Part shown: piece by piece, positions 34,236 to 43,003 of the stretch
Numbering within the stretch: the stretch's first letter is position 1
Layout of the letters: each line of letters starts with the position of its first letter
NCBI GenBank assembly: GCA_021413735.1
Contig: JAIOPV010000116.1
Location: 1-64,000, forward strand
Length of the DNA: 64,000 nt
Direction: 5' to 3'
DNA from: Planctomycetota bacterium
GTDB lineage: Bacteria > Planctomycetota > Planctomycetia > Gemmatales > Gemmataceae
Made by a program: the position numbers and the translations under genes
The notes under the pieces: model-generated
What the model was told of the DNA's origin: nothing
What the model saw: the letters and a program-made list of their open reading frames with translations, nothing else
Database searches by the model: none

Positions 34236-37200
34236 ATGGTTGTCACCGTTACCGCACCGGCACCACAGGACGCCGCACTCACCACCGGATGGGATAGCGA
34301 GGCGTTCGTCCTTCAAGGGGCCGACCGTGCAGAGTTGCGCGAACGTGTCCTCACGCTCGCCAACACCGTCGAACGGCAAGCCGGGATATCGCTTCAAGAG
34401 ATTGCCGTTCGCCTTGCCGTCGAACTACGACCAGGTGGTTCGCGGCTTGCGGTCGTCGCGAGTTCCAGTCCGGATCTCGTCACGAAACTGCGACGTGCTG
34501 CGGATCGGCTTGCCGATCCCAAGTGCAAGCAAATCCGCGACACGAACGGTCTCTATTTCTTCGAACAACCGCTCGCATTACAGGGCTCACTCGCCCTGAT
34601 TTTCCCCGGCGAAGGCGCTCAGTATCCGGGGATGCTCGCGGACCTGTGCGGCGTCTTCCCAGAAGTCGAAGACACCTTCTCATGGTGCGATCGGCTTGCC
34701 GCCGATGCCGGTCGTGCTTCGCTGCGGAACATCCTGCATCCGACTCCGGAAGAGACCGTCGCTGCGGAAGCGGAACTGCGGAAGCTAGGGCCTTCGATCT
34801 TCGGAGTGCTGCTCGCCGATCTCGCTGTGACGCGGGTTCTGCAACGGCTCGAACTGCCGGTGTCGGCGATTGCCGGTCACAGTGCGGGCGAACTCGCTGC
34901 GTTGCTCGCGGCCGGTGCCTTGGACTCCGAGACGATGCTCGGGCCGAGCCTTGTCGAGATCATGGATCTAATGCAGCAGTTGGAAGAGGAAGCGGGCGGG
35001 CCGGAAGTTGCGTTGCTCGCGGTTGGTGCCGGGCGTGCGGTGGTCGAAGAAGTGACCACGAAGGTTGCCCCCGGCGTGATTGTCGCGATGGACAACTGCC
35101 CGCATCAATCGGTGGCAGTCGGACCAAGTCATCTCATCGCGGCAGTCGAATCCGCACTTCTTGAACGCGGATTGGTTTGCGAGCGGTTGCCGTTCCGTCG
35201 ACCATATCACACGCCGATGTTCGAGCCGTGGATGGGGCGGTTCCGTGAACTGTTCGCGGGCATCCCGTTCCATCAACCGCACACGCCGATCTACTCGTGT
35301 TCAACAGGGGCGAGGTTCCCAAATGATCCTCCCTCAATCCGCGAACTGACGGTGAACCACTGGGTTTCGCCTGTCGAATTCACGCGGATGATCGAGACGA
35401 TGTACGCTGACGGCGTCCGGATTTTCGTGGAAGCTGGGCCGCGTGGCAACCTCTCGGCGTTCACTGAAGACGTGTTGCGAGGCAAGCCGTGCGCTGTGAT
35501 TCCGGCAAACGTGACTCGCAAGAGTGGCCCCACACAGATCAATCACCTCGTCGCGCAGTTGGCAGCGCATCATGTGCCGATGAATCTGGTGAACTTGCAC
35601 GGCTCGCTTGATTTGGCGAGTGGGGGACGTGACTCCCCGGTTCAAGTCGCTCACGTGGAGAACAGGGGAGTCACGTCCCCCGCTCGCCAAGACACCGTCG
35701 CCATCATGGACGGCTACCTCAGCGTGATGGAGCAATTCCTCGACACACAACGCGAGGTCATGGAAGCGTTCCTGTCGGGACGGCCGGCACACGTCACCAT
35801 CCCGCAAGAGTTGTTCGCGTTCCCCGACTTCACGCCACAAGTTGACCAGCAACCGCCCACCACCAGCCATCAACAGCCCCCCGAGTTCTGCTTCGTCGGT
35901 GATGTCGTCCATCACGAACTTGGGCGTGAAATCATTCTTCGTCGCACGCTCGATGAACGCGAAGACATTTACGTCGACGACCACACACTTGGCGGTCGCG
36001 GTGTCAGTCGCGTCGATCCGGCACAGAACGGTTTGCCGGTGCTGCCGATGACGTTCAGCCTCGAAGGGATGTCGGAAGCGGCGACACTGCTCGCGCCGGG
36101 CAAGGTCGTGATCGCCCTCATGAATGTGCGGCTCTATCGTTGGGTGCCTTACGATCCCGAGCCAACGACGTTCGAGATTCGGGCGTCTGTCACCTCAATC
36201 GACGAGCAAACGGGCGTGGTCGAAGTGCGGGCGAACGTCCGCGACCTCAGCAACTCGTTCCTTCAAGATGGTGCGAACAAGCCTTCGTCGGAAGCGACCA
36301 TCGTTCTCGCGGATCGTTACCCCGAACCGCCCGAGCCGCGTCCGTTCGTGCTGACAGAAGAGATTCCGTGCAAGGCAACGGTCGAAGAACTTCGCCGGAA
36401 TATGTTTCACGGGCCACTGTTCCAGATGCTCCGTTCCCTCGACCGTTACGGCAAAGAGGGCATCGAGGGAACGCTAGAGGTACAAGGGCGTGACCATTGG
36501 TTCCGCTCTAACGCGAACCCGCGAGTGGTCATCGACCCCGTTCTCGTGGATGCCGCCATGCACATCCTCGGGGCGTGGCACCTCGAACAGCCAGACTGGT
36601 CTGGCCGAATTCTTCTTCCGATTGGAATGCAGAGTCTGGAGTTCTTCGGTCCGATTCCTGAGATCGGAAGCAAGCTGTTGGTTCGCGGGTACAACGAGGA
36701 AGAAACCGCCCGCCAAGCCCGGCACGGCGTCGAGCTGTTCGGCACCGATGGCCGACCGTGGTTCCGCCTCACGGGTGCGTCGTACTGGCGGTTTTACCTG
36801 CCGTTCGGCGACGTGAACTTCTTCGGGCCGAAGGACCAATACTTCCTGTGCAGCCGCGTTCCTGAAGCCGAGGTGAGTGACGCCAGCCGCTGCTACTTCC
36901 TCGATCCGCCGCTCGACCTGCAACAACCGGTGCTGCGTGCGTCGGGGATGCGGGTCACGATGACGCCTCGCGAAATGGCGAGTTTCCAGTCCACGGAACT
37001 GGATGAAGCGGCGAAGTCGGATTGGTTCTTCTCGCGACTTGTGTCGAAGGATGCGGTGCGGTCGCTGTGGAACACGCAGCAAGAGGGCGGCACATTCCCA
37101 GCCGACATGGAAACGGATGTGGTAGGAGATCGGATCGTGTGCCGACCGCGTGATGCTGCGACCACTGACAAGTACCCGCCCGTCGCGACCGCCATCGTGA

Positions 37201-37478
37201 AGGGCAAAGTGGCGGCATTCTCGGCCTTCGCGGAACAGCTCGGCATCGGCATGGTGTTGGTGAAGAAGGGCGATGCGGAATCGACGCTGCGGGTGGAGGC
37301 TGCTCAGCTCGCAGTCGCGGATGCGTTGAAGATTCCGGCTGACGGGTGGCGGGTCGAAGTGGGCAAGAAGGCCGGTCAGTTGCTCGTGACGCACGCGGGC
37401 AAGAAACTGCGAGTGCAGACCGCACGCCAGAAGGACGCGATCATCGCGACGACGATTTGCGAGATCGATCCCGCATGA
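34236..37478 (+). CDS. Lipid synthase partner: AT-dehydratase-degenerate PPTase-like domain
   Basis: A 1080-residue protein starting 3 bp after the previous stop. The acyltransferase spans about 115-430, with Ser216 in GHSAGE and PYHTPMFEPW later. A polyketide-type double-hotdog dehydratase spans about 545-880, with His583 (DDHTLGG) and Asp772 (VLVDAAMH) as its catalytic pair. The end (about 925-1050) reads DWFFSRLVSKDAVRSLW and FPADMETDVVGDRIVCRP, the pattern of a 4'-phosphopantetheinyl transferase. Its SHS-like and GIDLE-like active-site segments are replaced by PPVATAIVKG and LGIGMVLV. A 26-codon palindrome lies in the linker after AT. It supplies loading and dehydration activities missing from the first synthase. 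Confidence 0.87.
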   Translation: MVVTVTAPAPQDAALTTGWDSEAFVLQGADRAELRERVLTLANTVERQAGISLQEIAVRLAVELRPGGSRLAVVASSSPDLVTKLRRAADRLADPKCKQIRDTNGLYFFEQPLALQGSLALIFPGEGAQYPGMLADLCGVFPEVEDTFSWCDRLAADAGRASLRNILHPTPEETVAAEAELRKLGPSIFGVLLADLAVTRVLQRLELPVSAIAGHSAGELAALLAAGALDSETMLGPSLVEIMDLMQQLEEEAGGPEVALLAVGAGRAVVEEVTTKVAPGVIVAMDNCPHQSVAVGPSHLIAAVESALLERGLVCERLPFRRPYHTPMFEPWMGRFRELFAGIPFHQPHTPIYSCSTGARFPNDPPSIRELTVNHWVSPVEFTRMIETMYADGVRIFVEAGPRGNLSAFTEDVLRGKPCAVIPANVTRKSGPTQINHLVAQLAAHHVPMNLVNLHGSLDLASGGRDSPVQVAHVENRGVTSPARQDTVAIMDGYLSVMEQFLDTQREVMEAFLSGRPAHVTIPQELFAFPDFTPQVDQQPPTTSHQQPPEFCFVGDVVHHELGREIILRRTLDEREDIYVDDHTLGGRGVSRVDPAQNGLPVLPMTFSLEGMSEAATLLAPGKVVIALMNVRLYRWVPYDPEPTTFEIRASVTSIDEQTGVVEVRANVRDLSNSFLQDGANKPSSEATIVLADRYPEPPEPRPFVLTEEIPCKATVEELRRNMFHGPLFQMLRSLDRYGKEGIEGTLEVQGRDHWFRSNANPRVVIDPVLVDAAMHILGAWHLEQPDWSGRILLPIGMQSLEFFGPIPEIGSKLLVRGYNEEETARQARHGVELFGTDGRPWFRLTGASYWRFYLPFGDVNFFGPKDQYFLCSRVPEAEVSDASRCYFLDPPLDLQQPVLRASGMRVTMTPREMASFQSTELDEAAKSDWFFSRLVSKDAVRSLWNTQQEGGTFPADMETDVVGDRIVCRPRDAATTDKYPPVATAIVKGKVAAFSAFAEQLGIGMVLVKKGDAESTLRVEAAQLAVADALKIPADGWRVEVGKKAGQLLVTHAGKKLRVQTARQKDAIIATTICEIDPA
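35613..35690. repeat. In-frame palindromic insert inside the synthase gene
   Basis: Arms 35613-35638 and 35665-35690 are 26 bases each with one mismatch, around a 26-base loop. The total of 78 bp is exactly 26 codons, adding residues about 460-485 (GGRDSPVQVAHVENRGVTSP and neighbours) between AT and the linker helix without a stop or frameshift. Confidence 0.8.
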
Positions 37479-37753
37479 GTCGCACCACCGAGCAACTGTA
37501 CGCCGACCTCGCCACAGTAATGGCAACTGCCTTCCCTGATCGTGATATCTCCGTGACAGTCGGCCCCGAGACGCGTGTGTTCGCCGACCTCGGAATGGCG
37601 TCGATCGAACTGATCGTGCTGGGTGAGCGATTGGAACAGTTCTACGGAGGAAAGTTGCCGTACGGGCCGTTCCTCGCGGGGCTGCGAAAGCAAGGGGCCG
37701 AGGATCTGGAACTCGGCAAACTCGTTGAGTTCCTGCAATCGCATGTGAAATGA
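37475..37753 (+). CDS. Stand-alone acyl-carrier-like protein
   Basis: A 92-residue protein whose ATG overlaps the partner synthase's TGA (ATGA at 37475-37478), indicating translational coupling. The carrier motif is FADLGMASIELIVLGERLEQ, so the phosphopantetheine Ser is present while the usual preceding Asp is Ala. I recall the M-A-S-I variant in other free-standing carriers of the same type. The remainder is a four-helix bundle pattern (LYADLATVMATAFP at the front, DLELGKLVEFLQSH at the end). It probably shuttles starter or finished acyl chains to or from the synthase. Confidence 0.82.
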   Translation: MSRTTEQLYADLATVMATAFPDRDISVTVGPETRVFADLGMASIELIVLGERLEQFYGGKLPYGPFLAGLRKQGAEDLELGKLVEFLQSHVK

Positions 37754-37759
37754 TGGAGT

Positions 37760-37808
37760 CGCCGCTTGCGGCGTAGCGCGTTCTGAGAGCGCTACGCCGC
37801 AAGCGGCG
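37760..37808. repeat. Palindrome (GCCGCTTGCGGC family) within the lipid operon
   Basis: Perfect 20-bp arms (37760-37779, 37789-37808) with a 9-base loop. The core is the same as at 8833-8890. It lies between the carrier and hydrolase genes, all on one strand, so it may partly terminate transcription or stabilise the upstream message. Confidence 0.7.
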
Positions 37809-37825
37809 TAGAAGACGGAGATGCA

Positions 37826-38689
37826 ATGCCCGATGTTGTAGTCAACGGAACACGGCTCTTCTATCAGCAGTCCGGCGAGGGCCCGGATGTCGTGCTGATT
37901 CACGCCGTCACAAGCAATCAGGCCGTGTGGGTCTTCACCGGGTTGCCCGACGCCATCGCAGCCGAGGGGTTCCGCGTCACGACCTACGATCTGCGTGGGC
38001 ACGGTGCCAGCGATCGACCACCCACAGGCTACACGTCCGCTCAGATGGCCGACGACTTCCGGGCATTGCATGCCGAACTCGGACTGAAACCCGCGTTCGT
38101 CGTGGGGCACAGCTTCGGCGGAGTGATCGGCATTCACACGGCGTTGCTGCACCCAGAGTGCGTCGAAGGTGTCATTCTCTCGGATTCGTTCTTCCCCGGA
38201 TTGCGGCACGTCGAACCGAACTTCGGCCGTTCGAATGTATGGGTCGATCTGCAAGCCACGTTCAACGAGGTCGGCGTTGACCTTGGCGAAACGGTGAACT
38301 TCACCAGACTTTTTCAGGCGAGCGCGACACTCACGCCTGAACAAACCAAGGCACTCGAAACCCTTGTTGGCCCAATCGGTCGCGGCTGGCTGCGGCAACT
38401 CCCGCTGCTCGCGCAAACGACCTGCGGCGACGAAGTGCTTGCCGAGGCTGGGCTGACGGCTGAGAAGATCGCATCGGTTACGCGGCCCGTGATCGCACTG
38501 TACGATGAGTTCTCGCCGTTCCTCGCGACGTGTCGGTGGCTTGAGCAGCACATGCCGAACTGCACGGCCGAGATCATCCCGGAAGCGAAGCACCTCGCGG
38601 TTGTGGAGAACACCGTTGCGTTCACCGCGTCCGTCATCGGACACCTGAAACGGCTCGCCGCCCCGACGGGATTGCCGCTCACCGTTTGA
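37826..38689 (+). CDS. Alpha/beta hydrolase (possible releasing thioesterase)
   Basis: A 287-residue alpha/beta-hydrolase. The catalytic triad is readable: Ser in VVGHSFGGVIG, an Asp in ALYDEFSPF, and His in PEAKHLAVVENT. The oxyanion region is LIHAVTSNQAVW, and the DLRGHGASDRP turn is typical of the family. It has no signal peptide, so it acts in the cytoplasm. Placed directly after the synthase and carrier genes, release of the product from the carrier is a sensible inference. The family is broad, and an unrelated esterase cannot be excluded. Confidence 0.82.
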   Translation: MPDVVVNGTRLFYQQSGEGPDVVLIHAVTSNQAVWVFTGLPDAIAAEGFRVTTYDLRGHGASDRPPTGYTSAQMADDFRALHAELGLKPAFVVGHSFGGVIGIHTALLHPECVEGVILSDSFFPGLRHVEPNFGRSNVWVDLQATFNEVGVDLGETVNFTRLFQASATLTPEQTKALETLVGPIGRGWLRQLPLLAQTTCGDEVLAEAGLTAEKIASVTRPVIALYDEFSPFLATCRWLEQHMPNCTAEIIPEAKHLAVVENTVAFTASVIGHLKRLAAPTGLPLTV

Positions 38690-38707
38690 TACGCGAACTA
38701 ACCAAAC

Positions 38708-39892
38708 ATGCACTTTGCGACGTTTATCCTGAAGAACCTCACCAGGCGACCAACCCGAACGGTACTCACCGTTCTCGGCTTGGCCGTCTCGGTCGGGAGT
38801 ATGATCGCGCTGCTGGGTATCAGCGAGAATTTCCGCGAGTCGATGCGCGACACCTTTGAGAAACGCGGCGTCGATCTCGTTAGCGTCGCGAGCGGTGCAT
38901 CGGATCAGCTTTCGAGCGAAGTTGATGAAGGCATTATCGACAAGGTGCGTGCGATGCCGGATGTCGCGGGGGTGGATGCCGCCTTGGTCGAACTCAGCGA
39001 GATGACACTGCGCGAACCACGCGACGAAAACGACACGCCGCCGAGTTCGCAAGTTCTCGTCCAAGCCTGGCTGCCGGACAACTTCGGGTACGACGACCTC
39101 GAAATCCGGTCTGGTCGCAAGCTGACGCCGGAAGATGCGGGGCAGTTCCGGTGCATGGTCGGCTACAAATTCGCCGAGAACAACAACAAGAACGTCGGCG
39201 ACACAATCACCGTTCTCAGGCACAAGTTCACGATCGTCGGCGTCTTCAAGAGCTTCAATCTCTTCGAAAACGGCTGCATCATCACGGTGCTGAAGGAGTA
39301 TCAGGAACTCTCCGGGCGGAAGAATAAAGTGACAGGGTTCTCACTGCGTGTGAACAAGACATCGCAGAATCCCGACGAGGACGTGGAACGAGTGCGGCAG
39401 CGGATTCTTTCCCTCACGGACAAGGACGGCAAGCCGTTTCGTGTGTCAGTCGAGCGACCGCAGAAGTACCTCAATGACGCGGTTCACATCAAGATCACGA
39501 AGGCGATGGCGTGGCTGATTTCGGCCGTCGCGCTGTTCATCGGCGTGATAAGCATGTTGAACACGATGGCCATGTCGGTGTTGGAACGCACGCAGGAAAT
39601 CGGCATCTTGCGAGCGGTCGGCTGGCCGCGTGGTCGCATCGTTCGGATGGTGCTTGGCGAGGCAATCTTTCTTGGCATGGCGTCGGCGTTCGTCGGCACA
39701 ATCGGCGCGGTCGCCACGACGTATCTGCTCGCGATGTCGCCAAAGGTGAACGGCTTCATTGAGGGCGGAATTGCTCCGTGGATCATCGTGCAGGGTTTTG
39801 CCATCACCATTGTGCTGGGTTTAATTGGCGGGGCGTATCCCGCGTACCGTGCCGCCCGCCTGATGCCCACCGAGGCCATCCGCCATGACTGA
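38708..39892 (+). CDS. ABC transporter permease, MacB/FtsX/DevC-like
   Basis: A 394-residue permease with one N-terminal transmembrane helix (RTVLTVLGLAVSVGSMIALL), a 220-residue periplasmic MacB-type domain, and three C-terminal helices (WLISAVALFIGVISMLNTMA, LGMASAFVGTIGAVATTYLL, WIIVQGFAITIVLGLIGGAY). The cytoplasmic loop VLERTQEIGILRAVGWPRGR is the classic FtsX/MacB segment, and the end YPAYRAARLMPTEAIRHD is family-typical. This class moves lipids, lipoproteins or lipid-linked products by mechanotransmission rather than by a channel. Its stop overlaps the ATPase start by 8 bases. No membrane-fusion protein gene is adjacent. Confidence 0.9.
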   Translation: MHFATFILKNLTRRPTRTVLTVLGLAVSVGSMIALLGISENFRESMRDTFEKRGVDLVSVASGASDQLSSEVDEGIIDKVRAMPDVAGVDAALVELSEMTLREPRDENDTPPSSQVLVQAWLPDNFGYDDLEIRSGRKLTPEDAGQFRCMVGYKFAENNNKNVGDTITVLRHKFTIVGVFKSFNLFENGCIITVLKEYQELSGRKNKVTGFSLRVNKTSQNPDEDVERVRQRILSLTDKDGKPFRVSVERPQKYLNDAVHIKITKAMAWLISAVALFIGVISMLNTMAMSVLERTQEIGILRAVGWPRGRIVRMVLGEAIFLGMASAFVGTIGAVATTYLLAMSPKVNGFIEGGIAPWIIVQGFAITIVLGLIGGAYPAYRAARLMPTEAIRHD

Positions 39893-40580
39893 CGGCCCCG
39901 CTGGTCAACTGCTCTTCGCGTCGGACGTTCGCAAGACGTATCCCGATGGTGCGGTCCACGCACTGAACGGTGTCACGCTCGGCGTGCGCGAAGCGGAACA
40001 CGTTGCCATCACAGGACCGAGCGGCTGCGGCAAATCGACGCTGCTGAATCTGCTCGGCGTTCTCGACCGCCCAGACTCGGGCGAAGTCTTCTTTCGTGGC
40101 GAAGCACTCTCGACGCGGCGAGATCTCGACCGTTTCCGCGCCAGGCAGATCGGCTTCGTGTTCCAGTCATTCTTTCTGCTGCCGACGCTGACGGCTCGCG
40201 AGAACGTGCAAGTGCCGATGTTCGAGGGAATGCCCTTGTCGGCTCGCGAACGAGCGAAGAAAGCCGACGGCTTGCTTGAACTGGTCGGCATGGAAAAGCG
40301 GGCGGGTCATCGACCGATGCAGCTTTCCGTGGGTGAACGGCAACGGGTCGCGTTGGCCCGTGCGTTGGCGAACGATCCGGCGTTGTTGCTGGCTGATGAG
40401 CCGACGGGGAATCTGGATTCGGAGAACGCTGTTCGCGTTCTCGATTTGCTGACGATGCTTCAGAAGGAACGTCGGCTGGCGTTGTTGGTAGTCACGCACA
40501 GCGACGATGTTGCCCGTCGTGCGGATCGCGTTGTGCGAATGAAGGATGGCCGCGTGTTGGACGACGGTACCGCACGCTGA
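39885..40580 (+). CDS. ABC transporter ATPase, MacB/LolD/DevA-like
   Basis: A 231-residue ATPase with Walker A GPSGCGKST (residues about 45-53), a Q-loop region FVFQSFFLLPTLTARENV, signature LSVGERQRVALARAL, Walker B LLLADEPTGNLDSEN, and a switch His in VTHSDDVARRADR. The signature Ser-Val-Gly-Glu in place of Ser-Gly-Gly-Glu is a mild variant. It overlaps the permease gene and is surely its partner. A stop follows immediately before the convergent gene at 40586, so the lipid operon ends here. Confidence 0.93.
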   Translation: MTDGPAGQLLFASDVRKTYPDGAVHALNGVTLGVREAEHVAITGPSGCGKSTLLNLLGVLDRPDSGEVFFRGEALSTRRDLDRFRARQIGFVFQSFFLLPTLTARENVQVPMFEGMPLSARERAKKADGLLELVGMEKRAGHRPMQLSVGERQRVALARALANDPALLLADEPTGNLDSENAVRVLDLLTMLQKERRLALLVVTHSDDVARRADRVVRMKDGRVLDDGTAR

Positions 40581-40585
40581 CGCGA

Positions 40586-41455
40586 TTATTTCGCCAACTT
40601 CGCCCATTCTTTCCGCATGTTGCGAACGCTGATCTGCACCGCTGTCGGCAGCTTTGAGCGCAGCAAGTTCGCGCCGTCGAACCAGCCTTCAGGTTCGACG
40701 AAGATCACGTGCTGCTCGCAGAACAACGCCCCGGCTGGCTCCGCCAGCTTCGTGATCTTCAGGTAGAAGACCGCCCCCGCCCACAGCGTCGCCGGCCCGA
40801 GCTTCGGCGCTTCGCCCCCCTTCGTGATCGACTGCCACTGATTCGGGAAATCCTTGTCGTCCGCGAATCGTGGGTCGATCTCGCCAGCCACCACGACCGA
40901 ATCGGCGTTGCGTGTCCACATCGTGCGGCCTGTTGCCTTGAGATGCACCTTATCGAGGAAGTCGAACTCCATCTGGCCGAAGCCTTCCTTTTTCGGATCA
41001 GCAATCACGATCTTGCGCTTCTGCAAATCAGCGGCGTTCAGTGCCTTGGCTTGACCATTGCCGCGACCGGTGTTCATCAACCGTTCGAGGAACTTGTCGT
41101 CGTCGAGCGCTTTGATGTCACCATACGCCAGGAACCACACATCCACCGCACGCGGCGGCGATTTCGCGTCTCCACCCTTCAGGTCACGGATTTTGATGAG
41201 TTCACGCGCGACGACGGAATTCTCAGTGAATAGATCGTAACGGTAATCATCTTTGATGAGAGCTTCGATGGTTGCCTTCTGCTTCGCGGCGTCGAGCCCA
41301 TCCGGCATCGTCGGCGCGGGGAGTTTCACCTTGTCCTTGGGTCCGACCGCGAAGCCCGTTTCAAGCAGCGACTTGAACAGCGGGTTGTTCGCCTCGTGAG
41401 TCGCTGGCTCGGGTGGTGCGCCGAGTGTCGTGGCCAAGACAATGAAGGTGAACAT
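40586..41455 (-). CDS. Secreted planctomycete hypothetical protein, 289 aa
   Basis: It starts MFTFIVLATTLGAPPEPATH, a short signal peptide, followed by a mixed alpha/beta protein. Landmarks are AVDVWFLAYGDIKALDDDKF, ALNAADLQKRKI, FGQMEFDFLDKVHLKATGRT and EPEGWFDGANLLRSKLPTAV. No domain I know matches. Similar proteins with the same middle section occur, as I recall, only in Gemmata-like genomes. It is convergent with the exporter ATPase and only 5 bp away, so it is not part of that operon. Confidence 0.65.
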   Translation of the reverse strand: MFTFIVLATTLGAPPEPATHEANNPLFKSLLETGFAVGPKDKVKLPAPTMPDGLDAAKQKATIEALIKDDYRYDLFTENSVVARELIKIRDLKGGDAKSPPRAVDVWFLAYGDIKALDDDKFLERLMNTGRGNGQAKALNAADLQKRKIVIADPKKEGFGQMEFDFLDKVHLKATGRTMWTRNADSVVVAGEIDPRFADDKDFPNQWQSITKGGEAPKLGPATLWAGAVFYLKITKLAEPAGALFCEQHVIFVEPEGWFDGANLLRSKLPTAVQISVRNMRKEWAKLAK

Positions 41456-41517
41456 GGACGCACTCGGGGTGTATGACGCATTGGTGAACGAGACTGCATC
41501 TCTATCTTAAGAGACGC

Positions 41518-41895
41518 ATGGAAACCTCGCAGCCAATTCCGCCCACGTCGAACCTCATTCCGCTTGCGGGGTCACGCCCACTGTTCCCCGAGGAAATCCG
41601 CACCAAGGTCGCTGACGGGGCGAAGCTCGTTCGCTTCGAATTCTGCGTGTCGGCGCTGGTGTTCACGATCCGTCGTCAGTCGCCCGTATACCTCACGTTG
41701 TCGTGGCAAGAACGCTACCTTCGCGGTATCTGGTACAGCCTCGTCGCTCTGCTGCTCGGGCCATGGGGCGTGCCGTATGGCGTCATCTGGACGCCCCGAG
41801 CGATCTGGGTGAACCTCACTGGCGGCGTTGATGCCACGTCGGAAGTGTTGGCCTGGCTCGATGCGCGTGAGAAGCAAGGCCCGTCGTCGGCATAA
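41518..41895 (+). CDS. Hypothetical small membrane-associated protein, 125 aa
   Basis: It begins METSQPIPPTSNLIPLAGSR at ATG 41518, 63 bp from the divergent gene. A moderately hydrophobic stretch (IWYSLVALLLGPWGVPYGVIW, split by Pro and Gly) may be one membrane helix or hairpin, following a strand-rich region (FCVSALVFTIRRQSPVYLTL). No function is assignable. The gene stands alone. Confidence 0.6.
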   Translation: METSQPIPPTSNLIPLAGSRPLFPEEIRTKVADGAKLVRFEFCVSALVFTIRRQSPVYLTLSWQERYLRGIWYSLVALLLGPWGVPYGVIWTPRAIWVNLTGGVDATSEVLAWLDAREKQGPSSA

Positions 41896-42031
41896 TCGGC
41901 TCTTTACGACCGCGATAACCCGCGCTCACGGCAGGTCCGGACGCACGTTCCCCAAACTGCCACGCATCCTCGTCTCGCAGCCATCGCACCACTGGTTATG
42001 ATTGAATTTGCATGGCGAAGGGGGAATTGGT

Positions 42032-42970
42032 GTGCGTGTGCTGAAGGCGATGGCGGGCGAAGTTTTGGATCTGGCGTTCAGCCCGGACGGGCGGGCGTTG
42101 GCGGCGGCCGTGCCCGCGGGGTACGACCAGGTCTTTCTCTGGAATCTGGAATCTGGTGCCCCCACCCCTGTGCAAATCGAGATCGAAGGCGACTACAAGG
42201 GCGGTCTCGGCTTCTCGCCCGACAATCGCCGTCTCGGCTGGCTCGAACCCGCCCGTCGCGGCACCTACGACCGCGACGAACGCGAACTCTCGTACACGTC
42301 ACTCGACGCGATCAACAACAACAACACGCTCCGCGTTACGCAGAGTGCCGACGGCTCGCGACTCATTTCGCAGCACGGCCTCCCCAATCACTGCCTGCAG
42401 GGCTGGCGAGCACTGGGCGACGAGTGGATTCGTTCGTGGTCGATTTCAACTGAAGAATTGGCCGTCGAAAGCGTGACTCTCTCCGAAGATGGCCGCCAAT
42501 TCGCAATGCTGACGCGACCAGCAGTCGGTGAGAAGTGGCAGCAGGGGCCGCGACGAGTCGAAGTGCGGGACACGACGACTGGCATGCTCCGAGGGGTTGG
42601 CGAGTATCCGTACAACTACGCCGAGCCGCTGTTGTTCTCGCCCGACGGTCGGCAACTTGTCGGCTTCAATGACATGACGCTGCTCGCGTGGCCGGTGCCT
42701 GAAGTCGGAACACTGGGCACACCTCGACGGATCCACAACGACAACCGCAAGCAGTTCACGGCGCTGGCGTATCACCCGTCGGGCGACCGGCTGTACGCCA
42801 CGAGCAACGACACGACGGTTCACGTTTTCGACACGGCGAACTGGAACTGGGTTGGTCGCTTCACCTGGCAACTCGGTAGGCTGAAAGCGGTGGCTGTGAG
42901 TCCCGACGGGATGCTCGCGGCAGCGGGCGGCGACAAAGGCGATGTGGTGATCTGGGACGTGGACGGGTGA
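42032..42970 (+). CDS. WD40-like beta-propeller protein, cytoplasmic
   Basis: I place the start at GTG 42032, because AAGGGGGA lies 6 bases upstream and the propeller begins immediately (VRVLKAMAGEVLDLAFSPDG). A TTG at 42002 would add ten residues without a ribosome-binding site. The 312-residue product has WD40-type blades (LAFSPDGRALAAAV, LGFSPDNRRLGWL, LLFSPDGRQLVGF, LAYHPSGDRLYAT, VAVSPDGMLAAAGG) and ends VVIWDVDG. It has no signal peptide. It is probably a protein-binding scaffold, with the partner unknown. Confidence 0.78.
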   Translation: MRVLKAMAGEVLDLAFSPDGRALAAAVPAGYDQVFLWNLESGAPTPVQIEIEGDYKGGLGFSPDNRRLGWLEPARRGTYDRDERELSYTSLDAINNNNTLRVTQSADGSRLISQHGLPNHCLQGWRALGDEWIRSWSISTEELAVESVTLSEDGRQFAMLTRPAVGEKWQQGPRRVEVRDTTTGMLRGVGEYPYNYAEPLLFSPDGRQLVGFNDMTLLAWPVPEVGTLGTPRRIHNDNRKQFTALAYHPSGDRLYATSNDTTVHVFDTANWNWVGRFTWQLGRLKAVAVSPDGMLAAAGGDKGDVVIWDVDG

Positions 42971-43003
42971 AGGTGGGGTGTGTGGTCGCCTCACCTGCGA
43001 CAC

